This document shows positions 7,022 through 14,812 of a DNA stretch of 29,221 bases, in pieces. Position 1 is the stretch's first letter, and every line of letters begins with the position of its first letter. The stretch is taken from positions 1 through 29,221 of IMG/VR virus record IMGVR_UViG_3300044701_003360; one strand, 5' to 3'. Origin of the DNA: a virus. The notes beneath the pieces were generated by a model. The model was not told the origin of the DNA, made no database searches, and saw nothing but the letters and a program-made list of their open reading frames with translations. The position numbers and the translations under genes were made by a program.

Positions 7022-7745
7022 GAAATTAAATGAGGGACTACGGGCAAAAGATTTAGAAGGGTTTGTGACTTCAACCTTTCTCATCGATACCTATAAAAGT
7101 AAAATGGGAGAAGATAGAGATGTTGCTGTTCTAAGTTTCAGAGTAGCAGATAGACTACCTGCTCTAGATCTTATGGAATTCGTAGAAAGAGGTTATTCTT
7201 TTGTATTAGATGCTGATATAAGCAGCGGCGAAGAAAGCGATGGCAAATATTCAGTTTTCGTCGAGATAGAAAGAAATAACGATGTGATAAAAAATATTAA
7301 TCAAATAATTGAAGGTGTTAGTAAACTTACTGGTATCGACGATTGGAGATTTAGATATCATAAAGAAGCAAAGAGTAAATCATATAATTTAGAAACAATA
7401 GCAGAAACAATGCCATCAACTCCAGAAAAATATGACTTATTCTTAAATGAGACAAGAAATAGTTTAGTAAAAGATTTTTTTAATGACGTAATGTACGACG
7501 ATGTTGTTGTTAACGAAAATATTATTACACTATATAGACCATTTACAGATGGCCTAAAATTTGAATTACAAAAATTTGATCATTACACAAAAATTTTAGA
7601 TAATTCAAATATTAAATTAGACGAACAATCATCTGCAGAAGTAATGTATCTTAATAAGATATTTGGCAGTTATGACGTTGTAAAAATTGGTGATTCATTC
7701 ATGGTAAAAAAGAATGATCAAGCAATATTAATCAAACCATTATGA
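7014..7745 (+). CDS. Conserved phage protein, unknown function
   Basis: A 243-residue soluble protein with segments TSTFLIDTYKSKMGEDRDVAV, VADRLPALDLMEFVERGY, DGKYSVFVEIERN and GVSKLTGIDDWRFRYHKE, then a helical C-terminal half rich in Asp, Asn and Lys. The early VEIERN and ELTGIDDWRF-type pattern looks like a compact alpha/beta fold, but I do not recognise the family. Overlap with the gene before it (ATGCTTAA) points to a common function. It directly precedes the lysis cassette by nine bases and probably shares its late transcript. The sequence gives no enzyme signature. Confidence 0.8.
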   Translation: MLKKLNEGLRAKDLEGFVTSTFLIDTYKSKMGEDRDVAVLSFRVADRLPALDLMEFVERGYSFVLDADISSGEESDGKYSVFVEIERNNDVIKNINQIIEGVSKLTGIDDWRFRYHKEAKSKSYNLETIAETMPSTPEKYDLFLNETRNSLVKDFFNDVMYDDVVVNENIITLYRPFTDGLKFELQKFDHYTKILDNSNIKLDEQSSAEVMYLNKIFGSYDVVKIGDSFMVKKNDQAILIKPL

Positions 7746-7754
7746 GGTGTATAA

Positions 7755-8384
7755 ATGAGCTTTACATTTGAATTTAAAAAACAACAATTAAGTGAAATTA
7801 TTGGTAAAAATCCATATCTAGATTATTGGTATAATGCCTTATCAGAAATTTTACCAGTATACGAAATTAATACTCCGCAGCGTGTGGCTGCGTTTATTGC
7901 TCAATGCGCACATGAGAGTGGCGGCTTTAAATTCCTTAAAGAAAATTTAAACTATCGTGCTGAAAGTCTAATAAAAACTTTCCCTAAGTATTTTCCAGAT
8001 ATGGCCACAGCAAAATCATATGAAAAGCAACCAGAAAAAATTGCTAATAGAGTTTACAGTAATAGAATGGGAAACAGTGACGAATCAAGTGGAGACGGTT
8101 TCCGCTATCTAGGTAGAGGGCTTATTCAATTAACTGGAAAAAATAATTATACAATTTTCGCTGCATCTATTGATACTCCTTTGGATCAAATTCCAGAATA
8201 TCTTCAAACTTTTGAAGGTGCTGTTCAAAGTGCTTGCTGGTTTTGGGAACAAAATAATCTTAATAAAGAAGCAGACGCGGGCGATATCAAAACTATGACT
8301 AGGAAAATTAATGGCGGGTTCATTGGTTTAGACGATAGAATCAAACATTATACTCACGCTTTACACGTTTTCGGAGCTCACTAA
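7755..8384 (+). CDS. Endolysin, glycoside hydrolase family 19 (chitinase-like)
   Basis: A 209-residue GH19 enzyme without signal peptide. AQCAHESGGF places the general acid Glu at residue 54 after His53, and KENLNYRAESL provides the second candidate acid at E63. GRGLIQLTGKNNY (120-132) and KINGGFIGLDDRI near the C terminus are the other family blocks. GH19 phage enzymes cleave beta-1,4 glycosidic bonds in peptidoglycan, reaching the wall through a holin lesion. Immediate neighbours are a spanin pair and a small membrane protein, so this is the lytic enzyme of the lysis cassette. T4 itself uses an unrelated lysozyme (gpe). Ribosome site: GAGGTG upstream. Confidence 0.92.
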   Translation: MSFTFEFKKQQLSEIIGKNPYLDYWYNALSEILPVYEINTPQRVAAFIAQCAHESGGFKFLKENLNYRAESLIKTFPKYFPDMATAKSYEKQPEKIANRVYSNRMGNSDESSGDGFRYLGRGLIQLTGKNNYTIFAASIDTPLDQIPEYLQTFEGAVQSACWFWEQNNLNKEADAGDIKTMTRKINGGFIGLDDRIKHYTHALHVFGAH

Positions 8385-8385
8385 A

Positions 8386-8880
8386 ATGTGGTTGACTAGT
8401 TGGCTTCTTAGTTTTCTCCCAGATGCTATTTTTATCTGGTTAAGTTATGGGCTTGCTGGTCTCGGCCTCGTTCTATATATTTTAAGCAAGTTAATAAAAT
8501 GGATTCCCTTAATCAGTCAATATAAATTTCCTGCTGAAATATTAGGCGTAATTTTATTAACTGTGGGCGCATATATTTTTGGTAGCTATGGTACTGAGAT
8601 GATATGGAGAGAACGTGTTCGTGAAATGGAAGAAAAAGTTGCTATTGCTGAACAAAAGTCCAAAGAAAAGAACATCGAGATTCGAACTAAAATCGTAGAA
8701 AAAATTAAAGAAGTCAAAGTAGTACAGGAAGTAATTAGAAATATTATCGTCGAAAAAGAAAAAATAATCGATGCTAAGTGCGAAGTTGATCCTATAGCTA
8801 TAGAGATATTAAATTCTGCTGCCAAAGGCGAATTAAAGAAAGAAGATGACGTTTCTAAAGAGGAGGAAGAAAAGAAATGA
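8386..8880 (+). CDS. Inner-membrane spanin (Rz-like) with extra membrane helices
   Basis: A 164-residue protein with hydrophobic segments at about residues 1-42 (two helices) and 48-68, then a long charged coiled coil (WRERVREMEEKVAIAEQKS through VVQEVIRNIIVEKEKI) and a tail CEVDPIAIEILNSAAKGE. The tail resembles the C-terminal 'C...P......LN.AA.G' of many Rz-type i-spanins. The next gene is a small lipoprotein overlapping it by four bases (ATGA), the usual i-spanin/o-spanin arrangement. The complex would fuse inner and outer membranes in the last step of lysis. Several transmembrane helices instead of one is unusual; a holin or pinholin part cannot be excluded. Confidence 0.75.
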   Translation: MWLTSWLLSFLPDAIFIWLSYGLAGLGLVLYILSKLIKWIPLISQYKFPAEILGVILLTVGAYIFGSYGTEMIWRERVREMEEKVAIAEQKSKEKNIEIRTKIVEKIKEVKVVQEVIRNIIVEKEKIIDAKCEVDPIAIEILNSAAKGELKKEDDVSKEEEEKK

Positions 8881-9146
8881 TTAAATTATCACTAATTCTT
8901 CCAATAATTTTTCTAGTAGGGTGTTCTACTACTGTTCCTGTCAAAAGGAATTTCCCCGAAGTACCTCCAGAGTTAATGAAGACTTGTCCAGCATTAAAAA
9001 CTGTAGAGCAAGATACTAAACAACTTAGCAAGATACTAAGTGTTGTTACAGACAACTATGCACAATATCACGAGTGTAAAATAAAAGTGGATAGCTGGAT
9101 AGAATGGTACAATGCACAAAAAGAGATTTTTGAAGAGGTAAAATAA
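8877..9146 (+). CDS. Outer-membrane lipoprotein spanin (Rz1-like)
   Basis: An 89-residue lipoprotein: a hydrophobic signal MIKLSLILPIIFLVGC with lipobox LVGC and lipidated Cys16. The mature part begins STTVPVKRNFPEVPPELMKTC; the proline-rich start and PPELMKTC motif are typical of o-spanins. A helix (TKQLSKILSVVTDNYAQYHECKIKVDSWI) follows, which could pair with the coiled coil of the i-spanin encoded just upstream. The ATGA overlap suggests equimolar synthesis. It would be sorted to the outer membrane and bridge the periplasm with its partner. The gene is separate from, not embedded in, the i-spanin gene. Confidence 0.82.
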   Translation: MIKLSLILPIIFLVGCSTTVPVKRNFPEVPPELMKTCPALKTVEQDTKQLSKILSVVTDNYAQYHECKIKVDSWIEWYNAQKEIFEEVK

Positions 9147-9175
9147 GTTTTAAAAGTGTTAAAGGAGCGGCAAAT

Positions 9176-9601
9176 ATGGGATTAAGGATAGAAAACGGGT
9201 CTGAATTAGATCATGCAGACACAAACGGTGATGGATTTTTATCTCGAGATGAGATAAAAATGCATTTGGAATTTCAGCGTAGAGAACTAGAAGATGCAGA
9301 TGCACAACGAGATGCCATGCGTAAAATGACTTGGTTCGCATTGTTTGGCATGCTATTATATCCAACTACTATTATGATTACATCAGCATTTGGTTTAGAT
9401 AAGGCAGCAACTATTATCGGTGACATTGCTCCTACCTACTTCGTTGCTATCTCTGCATTAGTCGCAGCGTTCTTTGGAGCTAATGCTTATTCTAGTAGTA
9501 AAAAATCGGAACATTCCACTGTGCCAACACCAAGAGTGTTCAATACGCCGACTAAGCCGGCACCGAAGGGACCTGCCCCTCAGCAGGATGAAGTAATTTA
9601 A
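9176..9601 (+). CDS. EF-hand membrane protein, holin candidate
   Basis: A 141-residue protein. Residues 15-26, DTNGDGFLSRDE, form a complete canonical EF-hand loop (ligands D15, N17, D19, S23, E26, with Gly at position 6). A charged helix follows (KMHLEFQRRELEDADAQRDAM), then two hydrophobic helices at about residues 57-75 (MTWFALFGMLLYPTTIMIT) and 85-108, and a Pro/Thr/Lys-rich tail. Position in the lysis cassette and two membrane helices make it the best holin candidate, although the EF-hand is not a standard holin feature; calcium gating would be speculation. Strong ribosome site AAAGGAG. Confidence 0.7.
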   Translation: MGLRIENGSELDHADTNGDGFLSRDEIKMHLEFQRRELEDADAQRDAMRKMTWFALFGMLLYPTTIMITSAFGLDKAATIIGDIAPTYFVAISALVAAFFGANAYSSSKKSEHSTVPTPRVFNTPTKPAPKGPAPQQDEVI

Positions 9602-9611
9602 GGAGATTAAA

Positions 9612-9851
9612 ATGAAATTATTTACAACAGCAATATTAGTAGGTATGATGGCTTTTGGTACAGCATATGCCAAAGATGAGCCAAAAAATGAAGCAGCACC
9701 AGAAGTAAAAACAGTATGTGTCGATGTACAGGGCAAAGATGGTAAGCCAGTTATCGATCCTAAAACTAAAAAGCCAAAACAAAACTGCACCAAAGTCAAA
9801 GTTCGTCAAAAATTTGAAGGAACTAAAATAGAGGATGCTAAGAAGAAATGA
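9612..9851 (+). CDS. Small secreted periplasmic protein
   Basis: A 79-residue protein with a Sec signal peptide (MKLFTTAILVGMMAFGTAYA, cleavage after AYA). The mature ~59 residues are lysine-rich with two cysteines about 22 residues apart (KTVCVDVQGKDGKP ... KQNCTKVKV), which could form a disulfide in the periplasm. AAGGAG ribosome site. The stop overlaps the next gene (ATGA), which encodes a lipoprotein, so the two probably act together in the envelope. No known family recognised. Roles in lysis, in blocking superinfection or in inhibiting an envelope enzyme are all possible. Confidence 0.75.
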   Translation: MKLFTTAILVGMMAFGTAYAKDEPKNEAAPEVKTVCVDVQGKDGKPVIDPKTKKPKQNCTKVKVRQKFEGTKIEDAKKK

Positions 9852-10243
9852 AAAAACTGATACTGGCTGCAATTATTGCAGTATCGTTGTCGGGCTGTGC
9901 ATCTATCAAAACACTTATTCCAAGTTTTTGGGACGATAATCAGTCCGCCAGCATAATTAATGTTCGTCAAAAAATAGAAAATATTTCTTGTGAACCAAAC
10001 ACACAGTATGCTGACTCAACAAAAATATTGGCCGAAGTTGAGTGGTTTGAATTATACAGTCAAAGTAAAGGCTTTAGACAACAAGATGTTATCAAAATTA
10101 TAAAGCCCATGAAAGAAACGTTGGATGACTGGCAAAAACGTTCTAAAGAAAAAGAAGGCTCTAAAATATATTGTGAAGGGAAGAAAAAAGTTTTACAAAA
10201 ACAATCTTCTAGAGCTGCTGAAGCAATATTAGGGAGATTTTAA
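9848..10243 (+). CDS. Lipoprotein, unknown function
   Basis: A 131-residue lipoprotein: signal MKKLILAAIIAVSLSGC with lipobox LSGC (lipidated Cys17), then a mostly helical mature part (INVRQKIENISCEPNT, ILAEVEWFELYSQSKGF, IKPMKETLDDWQKRS) carrying two further cysteines (C54 region and IYCEGKK). The residue after the lipid Cys is Ala, which favours outer-membrane sorting by the +2 rule of enteric bacteria. It is coupled by ATGA overlap to the secreted protein upstream. A second lipoprotein so close to the o-spanin suggests an accessory envelope role; homology to spanins is not apparent. Confidence 0.78.
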   Translation: MKKLILAAIIAVSLSGCASIKTLIPSFWDDNQSASIINVRQKIENISCEPNTQYADSTKILAEVEWFELYSQSKGFRQQDVIKIIKPMKETLDDWQKRSKEKEGSKIYCEGKKKVLQKQSSRAAEAILGRF

Positions 10244-10477
10244 ATGTTAGATCAATTACAAGCATTAACTGGCAGTCCAGATCCGGCAATTTCTGAAAGA
10301 GCTAATATGGCATTATCATTTTTACAGCAATATCAAAATGGACAAATGTCAGAAAGCGAATATAAGGAACTAATGTTAGATTTGGTAAGGACTGACAGGT
10401 TGGACGAAGAATGCAGTGATTTGGAAACCAAAACTATGTTAGTTACTGCCGTTTATGCAGTTGCACAAGTGGTATAA
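10244..10477 (+). CDS. Small conserved phage protein, unknown function
   Basis: A 77-residue acidic, helical protein: ALTGSPDPAISERANMALSFL, QQYQNGQMSESEYKELMLDLV, then ETKTMLVTAVYAVAQVV. The last segment is moderately hydrophobic but contains Lys and Tyr and is more likely a buried helix than a membrane span. Good ribosome site (GGGAGA). It is the last gene of the lysis/envelope operon, ending just before a terminator hairpin. I recall similar small proteins in marine T4-like phages with unknown function. Confidence 0.78.
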   Translation: MLDQLQALTGSPDPAISERANMALSFLQQYQNGQMSESEYKELMLDLVRTDRLDEECSDLETKTMLVTAVYAVAQVV

Positions 10478-10492
10478 AAATTTTTTATTTTC

Positions 10493-10521
10493 AAAAGGCA
10501 ACTAGACAGTTGCCTTTTTTT
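10493..10521 (+). terminator. Intrinsic terminator ending the lysis/envelope operon
   Basis: A perfect 11-bp stem (AAAAGGCAACT / AGTTGCCTTTT) with a 4-base loop (AGAC), followed by a run of seven T residues from 10515. It lies 16 bases after the preceding stop. It overlaps the -35 region of the dnaJ promoter, so termination and initiation are stacked. Confidence 0.9.
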
Positions 10522-10531
10522 GTTATATAAT
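10503..10531 (+). promoter_or_regulatory. Sigma-70-type promoter of dnaJ-def-clpA
   Basis: TAGACA at 10503-10508 and TATAAT at 10526-10531 are separated by exactly 17 bases. The expected start of transcription, 6-7 bases after the -10 box, falls on the A of the dnaJ ATG (10538), so the mRNA would have no leader. No Shine-Dalgarno is present, which agrees. The -35 box lies in the loop and 3' arm of the upstream terminator. Confidence 0.72.
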
Positions 10532-10537
10532 AATGCA

Positions 10538-11383
10538 ATGAAAGATTATTATAGTGTCTTAGGCGTTAATCGCTCTTCTTCAAGTGAAGATATAAAAAAG
10601 GCTTTTAGAAAAGCCGCAATGCAACATCATCCAGATAGAGGCGGGGATCAAGCACGATTCAAAGAAATCAATGAAGCGTATGATATTCTGAGTAATGATG
10701 ATAAAAGAAGAATGTATGACTCAGGAGTAGATCCTTTAAACCCAAATCAAGGTCATCATAGATATCAAGGTGGTCCACATTTTGATAATATGGAAGATAT
10801 ATTCAATTCTTTTGGTTTCAATTTTGGTTTTGGACCAAATGGTCCAACTTTTAGAACAAATAGACAACCTGTAAAAAATAAAACACTTAATGTGAATCTA
10901 AATCTAAGTTTAGAAGAAGCATATACAGGAGTGGACAAAAGTTTGTCTATTAGATATCCCAGTGGGCAAGAAAAAATTGTAAACATAACTATACCACCAG
11001 GTATAGATAATGGAATGGCTATAAGATATACAGGGATGGGCGATGATGAAATTTCATCTGTTCCGCCTGGAGATTTAATAATAATGGCCCACATTGTTCC
11101 TCACCCAGTATTTTCTAGAGATGGTTCTAATCTCTTAACAGATGTTACTGTGGATTGTTTCGATGCTATTTTAGGAACTTCAGTTAATGTTACTACTTTA
11201 GATAAAAGAAAATTACAAATAACTGTCCCTGCAGGAACACAACCCAATACTACATTAAGTCTAAAAAATGAAGGTATGAGGGATCAAAATGGTAATATTG
11301 GAAAATTATATGTTAGAATAAACGTCAGTATTCCTAATATAAATGATCCTTTTAAACTAGATCAAATAAAGAATTTAAAATAA
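10538..11383 (+). CDS. dnaJ: DnaJ/Hsp40 co-chaperone, class II type
   Basis: A 281-residue J-protein. The J domain begins at once (MKDYYSVLGVNRSSS) with HPD at residues 31-33. A Gly/Phe region follows (FNSFGFNFGFGPNGP near 87-105), then two C-terminal substrate-binding domains (LNVNLNLSLEEAYTGVDKSL; NITIPPGIDNGMAIRYTGMG; VTTLDKRKLQITVPAGTQP). The Cys-rich zinc domain of classical DnaJ is missing, so it is CbpA/DnaJB-like. It would stimulate host DnaK ATPase, perhaps for folding virion or replication proteins. The upstream TTG-type frame from 10520 is rejected because the J domain starts exactly at this ATG. No ribosome site; probably leaderless. Genes def and clpA follow on the same transcript. 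Confidence 0.93.
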   Translation: MKDYYSVLGVNRSSSSEDIKKAFRKAAMQHHPDRGGDQARFKEINEAYDILSNDDKRRMYDSGVDPLNPNQGHHRYQGGPHFDNMEDIFNSFGFNFGFGPNGPTFRTNRQPVKNKTLNVNLNLSLEEAYTGVDKSLSIRYPSGQEKIVNITIPPGIDNGMAIRYTGMGDDEISSVPPGDLIIMAHIVPHPVFSRDGSNLLTDVTVDCFDAILGTSVNVTTLDKRKLQITVPAGTQPNTTLSLKNEGMRDQNGNIGKLYVRINVSIPNINDPFKLDQIKNLK

Positions 11384-11384
11384 A

Positions 11385-11885
11385 ATGATAATTGTAAAAT
11401 ATCCGAATCCAATTTTAGATGAAGTAATGCCAAAATTTGATTTTGAAAATCCAATAATAACTCCCAAAGAATTAGAAAAAGACATGCTGTCAACGATGTT
11501 TGCCAACAATGGTATGGGACTTGCGGCTCCGCAAGTTGGCGTAAGAGCTAGAATGTTTGTAATGGGTCATGCACTTATGCCAGAAAAAAGTTTTGGAGTT
11601 TTTAATCCAGAAATATTAGATGCTAGTTCAGATCTTAGAGAATTGGAAGAGGGTTGTTTGAGTTTTCCAATAATTTATGCTAAAGTTAAAAGACCATCAT
11701 GGATAATTGCAAAATATCAAAACAGTGACGGGGAAGAACAAACTAACAGATTTGAAGGTTACGACTGTGTTTGTTTTTTACATGAATTAGACCATTTAAA
11801 TGGAATAGTATACAAAGACCGGCTAAGTACCTTAAAGTGGGCTATGGCTGTTAAAAAATCTAAAAAGGTAAATCGATATGCTTGA
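11385..11885 (+). CDS. def: Peptide deformylase
   Basis: A 166-residue metalloenzyme with all three deformylase motifs: GMGLAAPQVG (43-52), EGCLS with metal-ligand Cys91, and HELDH (133-137) with ligands His133 and His137 and catalytic Glu134. It removes the formyl group from N-terminal Met of new proteins, in the cytoplasm at the ribosome exit. Phage deformylases are known from marine T4-like phages, where faster processing of phage-encoded proteins has been proposed. It is shorter at the C terminus than most bacterial forms only slightly; a full active site is present. One base separates it from dnaJ and it overlaps clpA by eight bases. Confidence 0.96.
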   Translation: MIIVKYPNPILDEVMPKFDFENPIITPKELEKDMLSTMFANNGMGLAAPQVGVRARMFVMGHALMPEKSFGVFNPEILDASSDLRELEEGCLSFPIIYAKVKRPSWIIAKYQNSDGEEQTNRFEGYDCVCFLHELDHLNGIVYKDRLSTLKWAMAVKKSKKVNRYA

Positions 11886-14151
11886 ACCAAATGAAGAGCT
11901 GCAAGAAATTTTTGAAAAATCAATTCAACTTGCTGTAGAAAATAAACATCAATATATTACGCTAGAGCATTTTTTGTATAGCATGGTATCAAATGATCCT
12001 TTCTATAATTTGTTGAAGGACTTTGGAGCCAATATTGATGAAATTAAAAATCAGCTCAAAAATTACATAGAGCATGACTTAACTACCATTGTTGACTCTA
12101 ACGGACCAGTAAGACCAAAGAAAACAAATAGTGTGGAACGTATGCTGAATAGAGCATTTACACAAACCCTATTTGCTGGTAGAACTACCATCGAACCTAT
12201 GGATTGTTTTATTAGTATTTTACATGAAAAGAAAAGTCACGCATTATATTATCTAAGATCTAACGGTGTAGACAAAGAAAAGTTCCTAGAATATATACAA
12301 AAAGAAAATATTTCTACTTTAGAGTCTGATCAAGAAACTATTCCCGAAGGTAAATTAGAAGCTCTAATCAATAATTTCTGTGTTAATTTGAACAATAAAG
12401 TAAAACAGAAACAGATTGATCCAGTTATTGGTAGAGATAGAGAATTAGAGGAAATGCAACTAGTTTTAGCTAGAAGACACAAATCCAATGTCATGTTAAT
12501 TGGCGACCCAGGAGTAGGTAAAACTGCTCTTGCAGAAGGTTTAGCTAGAAAAATTGTAGAAGGCAAAGTTCCGAAATTTATCGAAGACTACACTGTTTAT
12601 AATTTAGACATTAGTGCATTGCTCGCAGGCAGCAAGTATCGAGGTGATTTTGAAGAAAGACTAAAAACTGTTTTAACTGCTATTCAAAAGAAAAAGAAAG
12701 CGATTCTTTTTATTGATGAAGCGCACATGATGAATGGTGCAGGTGCAAGTAGTGGTCAAAGTCAAGACATGGCTAATATGTTGAAGCCTGCATTAAGTAA
12801 GGGCGGACTAAAAGTTATTGCTAGTACTACTTGGGAAGAATTCCGTAAGCACTTTGAAAAGGATCGTGCGCTAATGCGTCGATTCCAACGTGTTACTGTT
12901 GGCGAGCCTGATGAAGAAACTTCTATTAAAATCCTAAAAGGATTAAAAAAGTATTATGAAAAGCATCATGGTTGTACTATTACCAATCAAGCTATTATTG
13001 ATGCTGTAAAATATAGTATCAAATATATGAGTGATAAAAAATTACCTGACAAAGCTATTGATATTATAGACTGTGCATGTGCTAGGTTTAAAGTTAGAGA
13101 CGAAGAAAATGGCATCGTAGATCATGACGAAGTTGTTTTTGAAGTTTCTAAAATGACAAACTTACCTTTAGAGCAAGTGGCGGCAAAAGAAACTAAAGTA
13201 TTGAAAAATTTAGAAAAAGAAATTAAAAATGAAGTTTTTGGTCAAGACTCGGCACTAGATCTTTTATTAGATAAAATTTATATTGCTCAGGCAGGTTTAA
13301 AAAGTATTAACAAACCAATTGGAAGTTTCCTTTTCGTAGGTCCCACTGGATGTGGTAAGACTGAAACTGCAAAAGTGTTAAGTCAAAAAATGGGCATACA
13401 TCTTACTAGGTTTGATATGAGTGAATTCCAAGAAAAGCATGCCGTAGCAAAATTTATTGGAGCTCCTCCGGGGTATGTTGGATTTGACGATAATGCTGGA
13501 CAATTGATTACACATCTTCAAGAAAATCCGAACTGTATTTTGCTATTAGATGAAATTGAAAAGGCGCATCCAGACGTTAGTAATGTTCTTCTACAGTTAA
13601 TGGACAATGGGTTCGTTACTGGTAGCAACGGCAAAAAGGCTGATGGTAGAAATGCTATTATCATTATGACATCTAATTTAGGTGCTGCTGATGCTGAAAG
13701 AAAGAAGATAGGATTCGGCAATAATGAAAAAACAGAAGAAATGCAAAGTGCTGTTACTAAATTCTTTGCTCCAGAATTCCGTAATAGACTAGATGGTGTG
13801 ATTTCATTTAATAAACTAGAATACAACACTATGGTAAAAATTGTAGACAAGTTTATAACTGATCTTAACTCATTAATTTCAGATAAAAATGTATTTGTAC
13901 AACTTTCGTCATCTGCTAAAGATCATTTAGTAGAAAAAGGCTTCAATGCAGCCATGGGTGCTAGACCATTGTTAAGAGTTATTGATGATAAAATTAAAAA
14001 GCCATTGAGTAAAGAAATCTTATTTGGCAACTTGATTAATGGCGGTGTTGTAAAGATAGATTTTAGTAATAATGAATTAGAATTTAATTATTTGGACCCA
14101 TTGCCTACAAGTAATAGCCAAAATTTGTTGGAGGCTCCTGTTGAAGATTGA
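11878..14151 (+). CDS. clpA: ClpA-type AAA+ unfoldase
   Basis: At 757 residues it equals E. coli ClpA (758) and lacks the middle coiled coil of ClpB. The N domain (two repeats, residues 1-145) fits the ClpS/substrate-binding domain. First AAA+ module: Walker A GDPGVGKT at 209-216, Walker B D280-E281. Second: Walker A GPTGCGKT at 488-495, Walker B D558-E559, then TPEFRNR-like FAPEFRNRLD and GARPLLRVI. AERKKIGFGNN puts I611-G612-F613 where E. coli ClpA has its ClpP-docking IGL loop. It should therefore deliver substrates to host ClpP, degrading or sparing chosen proteins. Phage ClpP is not in this window. It overlaps def, and a TTG-started gene overlaps its end. Confidence 0.94.
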   Translation: MLEPNEELQEIFEKSIQLAVENKHQYITLEHFLYSMVSNDPFYNLLKDFGANIDEIKNQLKNYIEHDLTTIVDSNGPVRPKKTNSVERMLNRAFTQTLFAGRTTIEPMDCFISILHEKKSHALYYLRSNGVDKEKFLEYIQKENISTLESDQETIPEGKLEALINNFCVNLNNKVKQKQIDPVIGRDRELEEMQLVLARRHKSNVMLIGDPGVGKTALAEGLARKIVEGKVPKFIEDYTVYNLDISALLAGSKYRGDFEERLKTVLTAIQKKKKAILFIDEAHMMNGAGASSGQSQDMANMLKPALSKGGLKVIASTTWEEFRKHFEKDRALMRRFQRVTVGEPDEETSIKILKGLKKYYEKHHGCTITNQAIIDAVKYSIKYMSDKKLPDKAIDIIDCACARFKVRDEENGIVDHDEVVFEVSKMTNLPLEQVAAKETKVLKNLEKEIKNEVFGQDSALDLLLDKIYIAQAGLKSINKPIGSFLFVGPTGCGKTETAKVLSQKMGIHLTRFDMSEFQEKHAVAKFIGAPPGYVGFDDNAGQLITHLQENPNCILLLDEIEKAHPDVSNVLLQLMDNGFVTGSNGKKADGRNAIIIMTSNLGAADAERKKIGFGNNEKTEEMQSAVTKFFAPEFRNRLDGVISFNKLEYNTMVKIVDKFITDLNSLISDKNVFVQLSSSAKDHLVEKGFNAAMGARPLLRVIDDKIKKPLSKEILFGNLINGGVVKIDFSNNELEFNYLDPLPTSNSQNLLEAPVED

Positions 14152-14812
14152 GACTACAAAAAAATTATTCTATAATAAATGGCTTTTTAAAATAGAATTA
14201 ACTGAACCTGGAATTTGTTATCTAAAAAGACTATCTTTAGAAGATATCAAAAATATGTCTGTACGAAACTTTGCTAACAGATTACATAATAGAGCTGTTG
14301 ATAATAAAGAGAATATATTAAAAATTGCATTTTTTCTCGAAGATGCAAAACTAGAACACGACTTTGTTACTAGAGCAGAGGGAGATACATTAAACATCTA
14401 TACTAATGATACTTCTCTTCTAGAAAAAGTTCAACTAAGATTTCCTAAGAAATTTCTTAGATTGTGGCAACCCAAATCAATCGTAGAACAATCATTCTTA
14501 GAAAAAAATAACAACGTAATAATTTGTAAAAAACTACCTAATCAAGGTTTTAGATTCAAATCCTATATCAGTTCTTTAGAGAAAATTTCTAGAAATACCA
14601 CTGACCAATTTTTAAAATGGACAGAGAATTATTCAGATTCTATTATTATTCCTAGAGCAACTAAAGAGCTTTTCACCGGATCCTACCGCGGGTATTGTTT
14701 CAATAACTACCTATATGTCAAAGATCCTAAAACTTTGATGATGGTCACCATGTATTTAGGTAACGCGATATCTAGAACTGAGCAATATGTGTTAGATACT
14801 GAAATAGTGTAA
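14141..14812 (+). CDS. Conserved phage protein, unknown function
   Basis: A 223-residue protein starting at TTG 14141, supported by GGAGG six bases upstream inside clpA. It has an early beta segment (WLFKIELTEPGICYLKRLS), a helix-rich middle (FANRLHNRAVDN), FLRLWQPKSIVEQSF, and a C-terminal block (GSYRGYCFNNYLYVKDPKTL, then MVTMYLGNAISRTEQYVL). It is basic and soluble. I do not recognise the family; nothing indicates an enzyme. It is the last gene of the dnaJ operon and ends inside a late-promoter element (stop codon TAA is part of TGTAAATA). Confidence 0.8.
   Translation: MKIETTKKLFYNKWLFKIELTEPGICYLKRLSLEDIKNMSVRNFANRLHNRAVDNKENILKIAFFLEDAKLEHDFVTRAEGDTLNIYTNDTSLLEKVQLRFPKKFLRLWQPKSIVEQSFLEKNNNVIICKKLPNQGFRFKSYISSLEKISRNTTDQFLKWTENYSDSIIIPRATKELFTGSYRGYCFNNYLYVKDPKTLMMVTMYLGNAISRTEQYVLDTEIV

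Noticed and set aside
11878-14151. ClpB disaggregase
   Set aside because: The middle coiled-coil domain is absent, the length equals ClpA, and a ClpP-docking IGF loop is present.
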